From Xenopus tropicalis (Eukaryota; Chordata; Amphibia; Anura; Pipidae): a DNA stretch of 64,000 bases. Below are positions 1-9,801 of the stretch, one piece after another. The DNA is taken from positions 110,771,429-110,835,428 of the forward strand of contig NC_030684.2 in assembly GCF_000004195.4 (NCBI RefSeq). The letters are read 5' to 3'. The notes beneath the pieces are model-generated. The model saw nothing but the letters and a program-made list of their open reading frames with translations. It had not been told where the DNA came from and did not search any database. The first letter of the stretch is position 1. Each line of letters opens with the position of its first letter. A program made the translations under genes and the position numbers.

Positions 1-72
1 AAAGTGCAAAACATTTGTCCCACTATTTGCTAAACCTTTTTACAAAAATGGCATCGTAAAGGGTTGCCTTAC

Positions 73-153
73 CAGCTGTTCCACGTTCAGCTCTGCACTA
101 AGCAGTTTTCCCTTTAGTTCACTGTGATTCCCTTCAGAAAGCACATCTGTAAT
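73..153 (-). CDS. fam98b: fam98b coding exon 5 (partial gene, last exon inside window)
   Basis: This 81-nt exon encodes 27 in-frame codons beginning ITDVLSEGNH and ending AELNVEQL. It is bounded by an acceptor CTTGCAG and a donor G|GTAAGG, both on the minus strand. It corresponds to the stretch of human FAM98B that follows the QVESK region. Phase 0 at both ends fits exon 4. The gene continues beyond the left edge, so the central and the glycine-rich C-terminal parts cannot be seen. The similarity of this exon alone is modest; the assignment rests on frame continuity with exons 1-4. Confidence 0.8.
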
Positions 154-252
154 CTGCAAGAATATGGATAGACTGGTGTAAGGCCTCAGCATTCAATAGA
201 TAAGTAAAAGCAGCCAAACAAACTATATGTAGAAGTGAAGCTATCCCTATAC

Positions 253-425
253 CTTTGCTTCCACAGTTTTTAACATGGCCGAGACATCAGATGAAGGCTC
301 TTCAGGTAAACGGAGAGCGCTGCAGATGGTTTTCACTTCTTTGTAGGCAGCATCAAGTGGATCCACCTCGCTCTTTTTCTTTTTCTTTATGATCTGCAAG
401 GCCATAAGCTCTGTTGCTAGGAACA
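253..425 (-). CDS. fam98b: fam98b coding exon 4
   Basis: A 173-nt exon with an acceptor in a long T-run (TTTTTCTCAG) and donor AAG|GTATAG. Its first two bases complete a leucine codon begun in exon 3, giving LFLATEL, which matches LFLSTEL of human FAM98B. It then reads through a lysine-rich patch (IIKKKKKSE) to SDVSAMLKTVEAK. It ends in phase 0. In the family this is the C-terminal part of the N-terminal FAM98 domain, which has a calponin-homology-like fold. The frog sequence is shorter than human in the KNKKHK-type linker. A longer open frame around it (353-856) runs into intron and is not coding outside the exon. Confidence 0.88.
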
Positions 426-1403
426 CTGAGAAAAAAAAAAAACCATAGTTGCACCATTAAAAGATGAAGCATTACCTCAGGATATCCTATTGCAGTGGAC
501 AGAGGACTTAAAATAGTGTTAAGCCACTGGACCAGAGTACAGTATACAGTAAAGGCACTACTAAAGCATCGTAGGACACACTTAATAAAGAATCCAGGTT
601 TCAGCTCAAGATGTAACCAAACAGACTCAAAAGAATTATCTGACTTTAACTTTAGTGTATGACTTCTGAATGATGGTTCAATAAAGGAAAAAAGCAGGTA
701 GCCTCTAACATAAAGAAAAACAATTAAAGTATAGAAATAAGTGTAGCGCCATCTGGTGTACATAAGAAGCACCATTATGCCGCATTCTGCAATTATAGAT
801 GCCAATACTTTTAAAAGGCACTGAATAAAAAAAAAAAAAAAAAGTTCAGGAAACAAGAGAAGAAAAAATTGAAGTGTAGGTGCCCAGCTTTAAACTATAA
901 TTGGCTAAGAGCACCCCACATAAAAGGCGAGGTAACTTCAACTGTACTGTAAAAATATCATTGCACCCAGCCATATTACATTTATATCTGGGAGGATGTT
1001 ATGATGCATTAAAGTCCCATTAGTGGAATGACAGGAAGAGCGAGAAACACAAAAAGGGGACAAGCATGTTTTCTTAAAAGAAAAATGGACTAGTATAGAC
1101 ATACATAGTATATGTGAACTATACCGAATTAGGGGAGGAAAGAGGGGTGAAATTGTATTCGATAAGTGGTGGATGAATGATTGGGGAAATGCTTTGGCAA
1201 TAAATTTAAGTAATTTCTCCTAGGAAATGATGGGAATATTGTTTGTGAATATACAGGGTTTCAGAAAAGGTGTGGGGAAGGTATATGAAAAGGCAGCCAT
1301 TAAAAAGAGGAGGGTGTAAAAAGTGAGTGAAAAGAGAAAAAACAGAAACTGAGAATTTTGCAGACTGTTGTGTAAATGTATTTAACAGGAATTGTGGTCC
1401 TGA

Positions 1404-1550
1404 GGGTCATTTATCAACACTGGGCAAATTTGCCCATGGGCATTAAGTCATGGCAACCAATCAAATTGTTGAATTCATTGTTCCACCCCCAACTGGTTGC
1501 TGTGGGTTACTGGTCACATGCAAACTTGGCCAGTGTTGATAAATGAACCC
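1404..1550. mobile_element. Short palindromic MITE, ends GGGTCATTTATCAACACTGG
   Basis: The left end GGGTCATTTATCAACACTGG is matched, inverted, by the right end (CCAGTGTTGATAAATGAACCC). The inner arms also pair (GGCAACCAATCA against TGGTTGCTGTGGG). At about 147 bp with no coding capacity it is a non-autonomous DNA element. Target-site duplication is unclear. Confidence 0.7.
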
Positions 1551-2628
1551 CAAGTTTGTCTACTGAAGAAAAAAGGATTGTGGGAGGAACTGTTGGGGAG
1601 AAGGGCATAGGGAGGCTGTGATTTCATAAAGATGATTGTGAAGGAGGGCAGTAGAATGAGAGGGGAGGGTGCAGAAGCCAGGGTTGATTAACAGCATGTA
1701 CAGAGGAGGAAGAAGGGACAGTAAAACCAGTAGACAGTGATGCAGTGTTGTAGAAGGAACAATAAATACGATAACAAAATTGCAGAGAGGACAGCATGTA
1801 GATGGGACAGAGGAGAAAGTAAAGGCAGGGCAGATGGAGGCGGCAGATGAAGGAATATTAAAGTTACCCAGGTTTTTGACTCCCTCCCCCTGGCCTCCTG
1901 TCAATATAGGTGATTCCCCTTGTTTTTTTTAGCTTCTCCAGCTAAATTCAGAGTAAGCAGTTGCAGAATTCAGTGATATCAGAGGAGTACACGCACAGTG
2001 AACATTCAGGGGCTGCAGACATGTTTGCGCGCATTTGCAGCGATGTTATTAGAATGTGGAAAAATGTTGCCCCTGAAAATATGTAGCCCCGGAGTTGACT
2101 TCTCTGAAAGTGTCCTTTTTATGCTGGCCCAGTAGAGCCCAAGGGATGTTTTTGGACATGAAAGCCTGAAAATAAATGAATATGTAAAGGGGATCTTTAA
2201 ACTCCAAAGTGGTCCAGATAGCCCTGCACCAGTAGTGCAAAGTGCAGGGGCAAACACGCAAAAGGAATACACTTAAAAGGAATCCAAATGGTCACCTTAG
2301 TTAGCCAATAAAGGCATCACCTTAACATCACCTTTGATACATTTCATGGCCATTTGCTGAATAGGTTTGGATTGGTTTGGATCTGATCTGACTAACAGGA
2401 TCAGATTACAAATGGAAGTCTGTGAATGGTCTGAAGGCACATTTGAGCTAATCTAAAGGGGGGGTGTTCCACTTGCACTTTATAGAACTTCATAAACAGG
2501 GGTGGGAAAAAATATACCAAAATAGAGCCCTCTTTTCCTCTCGTATCACCTTTTTTTTTTTTTTTTTAATTTAAGAGCCAGTAACCACAATCTTCTACAG
2601 CCAGCAGTGTTGTAAACAAGCCTGTCAA

Positions 2629-3164
2629 TTAAAGGACAAGGAAACTCAGATTTACTGGCTGTCTCCATCTCTTTGCCTCCAGAGATGCCCCCAGTAGCTC
2701 TCCATCTGTTTTTCTGCCGATTCACTGCATATGCTCTGTGCTGCTGTCAGTTACTGAGCCTAGGGACCAACACACAGTATACTGGATATACAAGATATAA
2801 ATGTCACAATATGCCAGATTAGTAATTTATTCAGATTCACATTGCATGGCAGCTCTGAAACCAATGCAATTAGTATCAGAATTTAATAACCAGCCCTGTA
2901 ACATAAGCTTATATGACAGGCCAACCTCATTTTTTTCCTGGTTGATAATTTGCAACAACCCCTAAGCTTAGCTTCTCAACAACTGCTCAGAACACATGTG
3001 AGGGTTGCTGACACTTTCCAAGATGGGGAGCGTCTGTAACAAATGTGACGTCCTGGATCATTGCTGCTATTGAGATGCTGATACATTAGGCTGGTGAGTG
3101 AGTTCAGTATATAAAATATGGCATTTTTAGCCATATTTATTTTTAGGCTTTAGTTCTCCTTTAA
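2629..3164. mobile_element. TTAA-flanked MITE (TTAAAGGA... family)
   Basis: Left end TTAAAGGACAAGGAAACT and right end AGTTCTCCTTTAA form imperfect inverted termini, and the element is flanked by TTAA on both sides. The internal sequence is noncoding. TTAA target choice is typical of piggyBac-type transposition and of the Xenopus T2-like MITE group; assignment to a named subfamily would need a repeat-library search. Confidence 0.7.
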
Positions 3165-3248
3165 GAGGGAGGAAGTACAATTGACATTGTGAAGGAATTA
3201 CCTTTTTGTGAAACTAAAAAAACTAAAAAAAATAAACAGTGCACTCAC

Positions 3249-3380
3249 ATAGCAGCTTCAGGCAATCTCCTCTGCTTTTGACTCTTTCCTTGATATCACC
3301 AGTCAAAAGGGTAGGATAAGGGCATGACAGCTCTTTTAGAAACCCACTTACTTCAAGCTGAACACTCTCAACATCATCGC
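3249..3380 (-). CDS. fam98b: fam98b coding exon 3
   Basis: A 132-nt exon with acceptor TTCCAAG|GC and donor TAT|GTGAGT. Joined to exon 2 it reads SSSGDDVESVQLEVSG, then FLKELSCPYPTLLTGDIKER and DCLKLL. This matches the human FAM98B stretch with FQLEISGFLKEMACPYSVLI and GDIKDRL. The acceptor is AAG, which is weaker than the usual CAG. The exon enters with 2 nt and leaves with 1 nt of a split codon, in agreement with both neighbours. It belongs to the N-terminal FAM98 domain, which in human cells helps hold FAM98B in the tRNA ligase complex with RTCB, DDX1 and RTRAF. Confidence 0.93.
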
Positions 3381-3677
3381 CTTGGAAAAAAGCAAACAGT
3401 CACAGTCAGTGAACTACTTCTGCACAACAAGAAAAGAGTAGCTAGAACTGGAAAATAAAGGAGACATTTTCACACTGTCTTGAAGTTAATATTTAAATTA
3501 CAACAAAAAATTGGTTAATAAAACAAAATATACCAACCAGAATACATTACAAATATTGCTAACCCGTGACTAAAGTTATTTGTAAATGCAATTGCTATTA
3601 AAAGCAATATTAGTCTGCCCCTTTTTATTCTCTGCACTTCCTGCTCGTCCTGATTATTTTAACAATCTAGCAAAAAG

Positions 3678-3957
3678 GTGGCCATACACCATAAGATCCG
3701 CTAAAACAAGCAGATCTTTCCACCAATATCAGAGTAATCAGATTGTTTGGCCCACTGGAGTGAGGGCCACATCAATGAGCAAATGCAGTCCTAAATCTGG
3801 CAGTAAAATCAAATTTGCCTGACTGACATCTGCCCATTTTTTGGCCAGATTTCAGTCGGGTAGGCCCATCAGGGTTCCCCATGCATGAGCAGATAAGCTG
3901 CCGAACCGGTCTGAAGAACCCAAATTGGCAGCTAAAATCTGCCCGTCTTTGGCCACC
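3678..3957. mobile_element. MITE with GGTGGCCATACAC termini
   Basis: It starts GGTGGCCATACACC and ends GGCCACC followed by TTAA, with inner segments such as ATAAGATCCGCT and GCTGCCGAACCGGTC that recur in the copies at 32071-32406 and 59736-59895. It sits in fam98b intron 2. The left TTAA is degraded (AAAA). Confidence 0.75.
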
Positions 3958-4202
3958 TTAATACAACACTCCCCAAGCTAAGACTCCAATTCCCAAGATT
4001 TCATGAATGCTTCATCGTGTGTCTGTTGATCAACTAAGCTTCTACTATTACAGACAGATACAGCTTTCAATAGCATTTTCATTTACACCCAATATTAAAT
4101 CCATTGAAAAAAAATGAATGAATTCATATAGGAAAGTTTATTACAATGACATTTCTTTTATTAGGTAATTAGGTAGGGGGGGGATTACTAAGGAGCTCTT
4201 AC

Positions 4203-4348
4203 CTGAGGAACTAATACTTTCCTCTAAGCCGTCCAATGATTTAATCTGAGAGCAGAGCCATGAAAGGACCTGGAAAAAGTCAGGAGATGTCAAACCGGCT
4301 TCTAATGTCTTGTTTAAAATGGCCTCCTCCAGTAAAGGTCCTTGGTAT
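4203..4348 (-). CDS. fam98b: fam98b coding exon 2
   Basis: A 146-nt exon with acceptor CTCTTCCAG and donor CTCAG|GTAAGAG. With the split glycine from exon 1 it encodes GYQGPLLEEAILNKTLEAGL, then TSPDFFQVLSWLCSQIKSLD and LEESISSSG. This closely follows human FAM98B (GYKGPLLEEQ, LSSPEF, WLGSQIKSL, NLEESITSAG). The alternation of hydrophobic and polar residues and the SQIKSL core are characteristic of the FAM98 N-terminal domain. FAM98A and FAM98C are close paralogues; the B identity is favoured because spred1 lies next door in the same orientation, as in human. The N-terminal extension seen in human is absent. Confidence 0.95.
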
Positions 4349-4427
4349 CTGGAAGAGATAAATAGAATTAAGAATGCTTTAATAACATAAATTAGACGCA
4401 TGTTTACGAAAGCATATTTGAGTTGCA

Positions 4428-4743
4428 TTAAAGGGATCTGCCCCTATTATCTACATTGCTGGTTACTGCTGGTTCTGATTCTTGAAACAATGTATCAGAA
4501 GCCAGCTGCTAACAGACTTGTGAAGAAGCATGCAAGGAATTGTAAGAATTGGAGTCCTGACTGGTGGGGAGCTGGCTTCCGCTACATTCTGCTACATCAA
4601 GAGTCAGAACCAGCAGCACGGAAAGGGACAAATACCGTGTACAGTTGCAATTACATTTACAAAAAACTCAAATAATTACAAGTAAATCATTGAACAATTT
4701 TCTTTCATTATTCAAAACTAATTTGGGTAGCATCTCCCTTTAA
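4428..4743. mobile_element. TTAA-flanked MITE upstream of fam98b exon 2
   Basis: Flanked by TTAA (4428-4431 and 4740-4743), with ends TTAAAGGGATCTGCC and GGTAGCATCTCCCTTTAA and internal inverted arms (CTGGTTCTGATTCTTG against CAAGAGTCAGAACCAG). It lies in fam98b intron 1, 79 bp from the exon 2 acceptor. The 91-residue open frame across it is a by-product. Confidence 0.7.
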
Positions 4744-5269
4744 TACAGCAAAGGTAAGAGAATATAAACATTGCAAATACAGGTTTAACACGAGGGTTGC
4801 TTAAATCCACACATTTACGTAGGAACAGTTTACAGCTTAATTGACTCAAGTTCTTGCTCTTCCATTATGATTTCCAGAACAACTGTTATAACAACAATGC
4901 AACAATCACCTGTATGCAATAAAAAGTTTGCCAAGGTGCAGTAACCGATAGCAACCGAGATGTGACCAGGAAATACCACCTGTTGAGGTGCTATAGGTTA
5001 TACTGTACCAAACTTTTTTCCTAATATTACATAACCCCCTATGCACAAAGCCTAGATTAATGCAATATGTATGATAAACAGATCCGGAATACTGCAAGCC
5101 TATAAATGTATTTGTAAACAGTTTTAAACTTAAGGCACACAAGGATATATACCCCCAGAATGAATATTAGATTTGACTGTTTCAACATTTCTGTAAACTG
5201 AATGTCAGAATGTTTAAAGTAAAAAACTTGTGCAGCACTTTAACCTATCTATATTTATTATTTGTTTGT

Positions 5270-5650
5270 GACTCTGGCTTAACATGTTGCTGTACTTGTT
5301 AAGCCCCTCGTGTTTCTATTATGTGCTATTTGTTTGCCAGCTCCTTCTCCTTATTATATGTTTTTGATCATGTTTATTTACACAGTTTGTTTATTTTGGC
5401 TACCATGGCTACCACTATTCCTTTTTGGCGCCCTTTTTTACTGAGGTGGGCTTTTTAATGGGGTGGGTTCTGTCTTTTGGTTTTTTCCCTGAGGAAGAGC
5501 ACAGTTAGTGCTCGAAACGTTGGATCTCTTTTCTTAAATAAACTTATTATATTTTTGCCAAGTCCTGGTGTGTGCAGCTCACTTTCTTGCTTTATATTTT
5601 TTTGCTAGCACTCTGGGCATTTGAATTTCAATAGGGTGTGCTCCGTTTGT
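5270..5650 (+). mobile_element. Retroelement 3' end with hammerhead-like core (possibly Penelope-like)
   Basis: On the plus strand, CTGAGGA (5489-5495) is followed by a perfect 6-bp hairpin, GAGCAC / GTGCTC (5497-5502 and 5508-5513), and then GAAAC (5514-5518) and GTT. This is the order of a hammerhead ribozyme core (CUGANGA, stem II, GAAA). An AATAAA follows at 5537. Sequences of this form are known near the ends of Penelope-like retroelements in vertebrates. No reverse transcriptase is seen here. The element limits are estimated, and the class is an inference. Confidence 0.4.
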
Positions 5651-6206
5651 TCTTGTTATATTTATTATTTAATAGAAGTTAATAACAGTGTACTGTAAAA
5701 AAAAAAAACCTTTAAAATGTATTTACAAACAGGCAGATCCTCCTCCTAGGCTACTGCCTTTTCTATTGATTGCAATTTAGACTCATCCAACCAGTGACCT
5801 TCTTGCTGTGTTTGCATGAAGCCTCCTGGCACCCTACAGCCATACTTGGACTCTATTTGCAAAAGTTTAAGCGCTGCAGGCTTAAATGGCCAGCTCTACA
5901 CAGCACCCACAGGGGAAAACCAAATACTGCAGCCTATGATGCAAAGATCAAGGGGCCCATGGGTTGCTAAGGGCTGCAGCCTAGCAACAAGTGGAGAGAA
6001 GATGGTTCCTTATTTGTATCTGGAAAACTGAAACTATCCCAAATGTAATAGGTATGCAATTATAAAATTCTGCCCCTCCCCCGCCTTTACACTATATACC
6101 ATGTGGAGAGTAAGGGAATGTGCTATAGATCAGTATATGATTCCAGCACAACATTAGCCATTCTCTAAAGCAAATGCTGATCCCGGCCGCAGGGCTCCTC
6201 ACTCAC

Positions 6207-6244
6207 CCCAAAGCCTCCAAACTGTCCAGCAGGTCTGCTTCCAT
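6207..6244 (-). CDS. fam98b: fam98b coding exon 1 with start codon
   Basis: This exon holds the ATG (complement of 6242-6244) and encodes MEADLLDSLEAL plus two bases of a glycine codon, ending at a good donor GGG|GTGAGT. It matches the start of the human FAM98B core (MEGDVLDTLEALG). The ATG is the first in frame after a TGA seven codons upstream, so this start is well supported and the human N-terminal extension is missing. FAM98B is a subunit of the human tRNA ligase complex, which joins tRNA exon halves after intron removal and also acts on XBP1 mRNA; it is found in nucleus and cytoplasm. The five exons in the window give 190 residues of the N-terminal domain. Confidence 0.92.
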
Positions 6245-6450
6245 TTGTGCAGGTAATGTTCAGCAATTTGTATCCCCAGTCTCCATTCAAACCAATCAAA
6301 TCTTTCAATCCCGGTGTTTCCAGGCTACTTCCGGTACAGCACAGCAAAAATTCCGTGCTCCATCCTAGCTTCCGGTGTCAATGTTCCGAGTACAGAGACG
6401 TGCAAAACAGCGCGAAATTGATGCAGGGGCAGATAATAGCAAGAAAAAGG
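6245..6450 (-). promoter_or_regulatory. fam98b: fam98b 5' UTR and probable promoter with ETS-type sites
   Basis: Directly upstream of the fam98b ATG on the minus strand lie two ETS-type motifs, CCGGAAGT (complement of 6327-6334) and CCGGAAGCT (complement of 6367-6375). No TATA box is evident and local CpG content is higher than in the flanks. This is the usual form of a housekeeping promoter. The transcription start is not mapped. Confidence 0.5.
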
Positions 6451-7556
6451 GCATGTGGGATTGAGCTAGTAGTTCTCTGTGAGGAGCAGTACGTTTGCCA
6501 GGGTGGCAGTAGAGGAGGGAACATGACTGTAATGGAGGACAAAGAAAATGCTAACGTGGAACAAAGCAACGTGGAGCCGTTCCCATGATCTTATTTGGGA
6601 TTGCCACCTTACTTGGAAGAAATACAAGGCTTCTCAAAGTGTTCAATTTTTTTCTAATAATAACAGTGGCAGGAAGCATCATTTTTACCAGCAAGGTGGC
6701 GACCTTAAGAGGGCTATAAATTCCCTGGGGTTATTCTGTCCAACTACCTCTAGAAAAAACATCTGAAAAATATACTAAAGCCCTTAAAATTCCTTTCCTT
6801 TCGTTTTTATGGCATCTTCTTCTATTTTAAGCACTTTGGGATTGGGATAAGACCTTCATTCCAGCTGTGTATTGAATGCTTAAGACTTGGGCATCTACTG
6901 TCTTTGTGCTTAGACTTTGTGAAATGGTAATGCTACACCCAATATTATGATACTATAGGGTTGTTACCTTTTCTGAAAAAAAAATCCAATGTTTTTCCTG
7001 TATTTTTATCTTCCCTATTAATAACATTAGCATCATTTTGACTGAACTTTTTTTTATTCTTTCCCCATTTAAATGGAGGTGATGCTGGGGGTGAGTTTGG
7101 GCAGTTGTTAATATATTTTTCCCCTATCTTAGAAATGTACTTAACCATAAAAGCTGCACCTAAAACAAAAAGCAAACAAATGAATATAAACACACACAAA
7201 GCTATTAAGTTTTTTGGCAGGATGGGAAAATACACAGGATCCATCAACTTGCAAAACATAAGGGGAGAAAAGGAAACTTTTGCATTTGCACCCCAGTGTG
7301 CTTACAGCCCACCACCCAAAGAAGATTCAAATATAGATCCCTGCATTTTGCCTCTACATATGCAGTATAGGTGTCAAAGTAAATAATGGTGCTCAAATTG
7401 CAAGTTTAATCTTTTTTTTTTTTTTTTTTTTTTTTTTGCTCCTTTCAGAAAAGGTTTTTGAAAAGGTTCCATAGAAGCTACAGTGCATCGGCAGATTAGA
7501 TATTCAAACAAGGTCAATCCATGAACTGACCAACATCCATATAGATAGGTCTAGAT
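6451..7556. other. Intergenic spacer upstream of fam98b
   Basis: No exon-like signal is seen. It contains a T-run of 27 bases near 7412 and AT-rich noncoding sequence; the open frames at 6378-6588 and 6945-7386 resemble nothing recognisable. Confidence 0.6.
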
Positions 7557-8496
7557 CAGTGCTGTCCAACTTCTGTTGTACCGAGGGCCGGAATTTTTCC
7601 AACCTACGTGGTGGAGGGCCGATAATGGAAGCCAGTTTTGACCACTCCCCTTTTTGAAACCGCACCCACTTGAAACCACACCTATGTTATCACATGACCA
7701 TACCCATATTAATGGTTGTAGTACAGCAAAAACCTGCCATACTCTGCCTGCCCTACCCTGCCTGTGTGTGCCATACTCTGCCTTCCCTACCCTGCCTGTG
7801 TGTGCCATACTCTGCCTTTCCTACCCTGCCTGTGTGTGCGATACTCTGCCTTCCCTACCCTGCCTGTGTGCCATACTTGGCCTGTGTGTGCCATACTCTG
7901 CCTTCCCTACCCTGCCTGCGTGTGCCATACTTTCACTGTGTTTGCCATTCTTGGTTGGTTTGTGCCATACTCTGCCTGTGTGTGCCATACTCTGCCTTCC
8001 CTACCCTGCCTGTGTGTGCCATACTCTGCTTGCCCTATGATGCCTGTGTGTATGGCACACACAGGCAGCATACAGTGACACAATGCTGGCACTGCTCCTA
8101 CAGTCTGCACAATAACTATATATTAAAAAACTTTTTAATTGCAGTACCACCTCAGTATATGTTTTTTGTAGTGTGCAGGGATTATTTGTGGGTTTCTACT
8201 GCTCCTGAGGTGTGAACAGGGGAACAATGGGGGTGATTACAGCCTGAGCCTGAGGTGTGAACACTGCAGGGGGTGAACAATGCAGAGATTAAAAGGTGTG
8301 AACAGTACAGGGAATTACATATTTAAACAATACAGCCTGATTACAGCCTGAATCTGAGGTGAGAACCATGCAGGGGGGGCAGTTAATCACAGTACTGATA
8401 CCATTCAAAGCTTACACAAGAGTAAGCCATCAAAGCAGCCAGACAGGTGGGGGGCCACACAGAGGGGGGTCGCGGGCCGCCAGTTGGACAGCACTG
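7557..8496. mobile_element. Non-autonomous hAT-type element with 8-bp target duplication
   Basis: The ends CAGTGCTGTCCAACT and AGTTGGACAGCACTG are inverted repeats, and GTCTAGAT occurs directly outside both ends (7549-7556 and 8497-8504). An 8-bp duplication with CAGTG-type ends is the hAT signature. The termini include GAGGGCCG and its inverse CGCGGGCCGCC. There is no transposase inside; the interior is filled with a minisatellite (7733-8040) and a second weaker repeat (about 8196-8395, units with GAGGTGTGAACA). Confidence 0.9.
7733..8040 (+). repeat. Minisatellite inside the hAT element
   Basis: Tandem units of about 34-36 bases built from GTGTGTGCCATACTCTGCCT and TCCCTACCCTGCC, with some half-units. 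It creates overlapping open frames of up to 181 codons rich in CLPYPACV, which are repeat by-products. The array ends at a short palindrome, TGCCTGTGTGT / CACACACAGGCA (about 8041-8067). Confidence 0.9.
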
Positions 8497-8971
8497 GTCT
8501 AGATCATCAGCTCACAATGTACATACAAAAAAAAGCAGTGTTGGACTGGGGTGTCTGGGGCCCACTGGGACTGCCACCTCAGGGGCACCCCACCCCAGTC
8601 TCGAACTCCCTCACATGCCTCCAGCCTACCGCCCTCCAGTGTCCTGTCAGCTCAGTCCAACCCTACAAAAAAAGGTTATATTATCTGTCTGGGTATAACC
8701 AACTTTATATTGATTATACTGAATTAAATTAGTTGTGAGAAAGGAAATGTTCATCAAGTTTCATAATAACAGTAATAGATACTCACAATGGAGCAGCACT
8801 ATAGAGTAAAAGCAACTGTTGAGTAAAATGACCCACTGCTGCTAACGCAGTGCATGTTTTCACAGCCCAATTACATCACTCATCATTAGGACAGGACTTG
8901 CTGGGCCTAGTTTACCTCACCAGAGTGTCAGTAAGTAAAATGAGAGATGCTTCTAAATGCCAAAGTATATA

Positions 8972-9204
8972 AGGCTCATTTACAAGTGCTAATAGGAAGT
9001 GCAATTTATTCAGAAGAATATTTGGTACTTTTCAACTCGTGGAGAGTACCAGTGCACTCCTTCAGCATTCTCTGATGAATTATGTGGAAGTGCACTTATT
9101 AAAGCAAGGGACCTACCAGCAAACACTGAATTGTGGGTATAATCATGACCATTTGCAGACAAAAACTGCACTTTGGACATTGTACCATATTTATAAATGA
9201 GCCT
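8972..9204. mobile_element. Short MITE with AGGCTCATTTA ends
   Basis: Left end AGGCTCATTTACAA and right end TTTATAAATGAGCCT are inverted repeats enclosing about 233 bp, with inner pairs such as AGTGCACTCC and AAGTGCACTT. Noncoding. Confidence 0.6.
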
Positions 9205-9801
9205 CTTGGTTTCTTGGTTAACTTTCTAGGAAGGCTTTCCCTGATTTCAGCTTTTACAAGTGGATGTTGGTGGAAAATACAACTCTAAGTACAAAAATAA
9301 CCCTCAGCCTATGCTGACCAGCTTTGCCTTGCTAAATACTGCAATGTTGAATATCGCCACAAGAGGGTGAAATGATGCTATTTAATTTCACTAGTTCTCA
9401 CTACATTAGTAGTCTGTTTTGTTGGCAATGGCATTTTTGTACTAACATATGTGCAAATTTGCAAAAAAAAAAAAAATCAAAACAGAATATCTCATTGTGG
9501 TCACTCAGCTTTGATCTGTCAGTTAAATAATTTTGGTTAATATTATCATGGTTGCAATTGTTTGAATATAGGTTAGGATAATAGGATCCCCCATTGCAAG
9601 GGCTGACACTCAGTATGTTGCACACATTCAGCTGCACAGACTAAACTGCATTGTTCAAGATCAAGCTACTGTATTATGATCACTGCTCTGAGAGACCCTG
9701 TGTGACACCCTTCATTATGCCACTTCATCAATACACTAATTAAAATGAACCAACAAAAGATTCTGTTGAGCACATAAACACTGATTTATTAATTATTATT
9801 A

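Larger units (their letters stand above)
426..3248. other. fam98b intron 3
   Basis: Noncoding spacer between exon 4 and exon 3 of fam98b. It holds a small palindromic element (1404-1550), a TTAA-flanked MITE (2629-3164), a T17 tract near 2551 and A-rich runs near 430 and 828. The open frames in it (1560-1904, 2006-2272) lack splice-compatible similarity to any family I recognise. Confidence 0.7.

Noticed and set aside
353..856. 167-codon open frame on the minus strand
   Set aside because: Only the part within 353-425 is coding (fam98b exon 4); the rest is intron with a poly-T tract.
7733..8040. CRISPR-like regular repeats
   Set aside because: The units are directly adjacent with no unique spacers, in a vertebrate genome and inside a hAT element.
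7654..8215. Overlapping open frames up to 181 codons, rich in cysteine and proline (CLPYPACV repeats)
   Set aside because: They lie in a minisatellite within a non-autonomous transposon; all three frames are open because the unit lacks stops. No start context, splice sites or family similarity.
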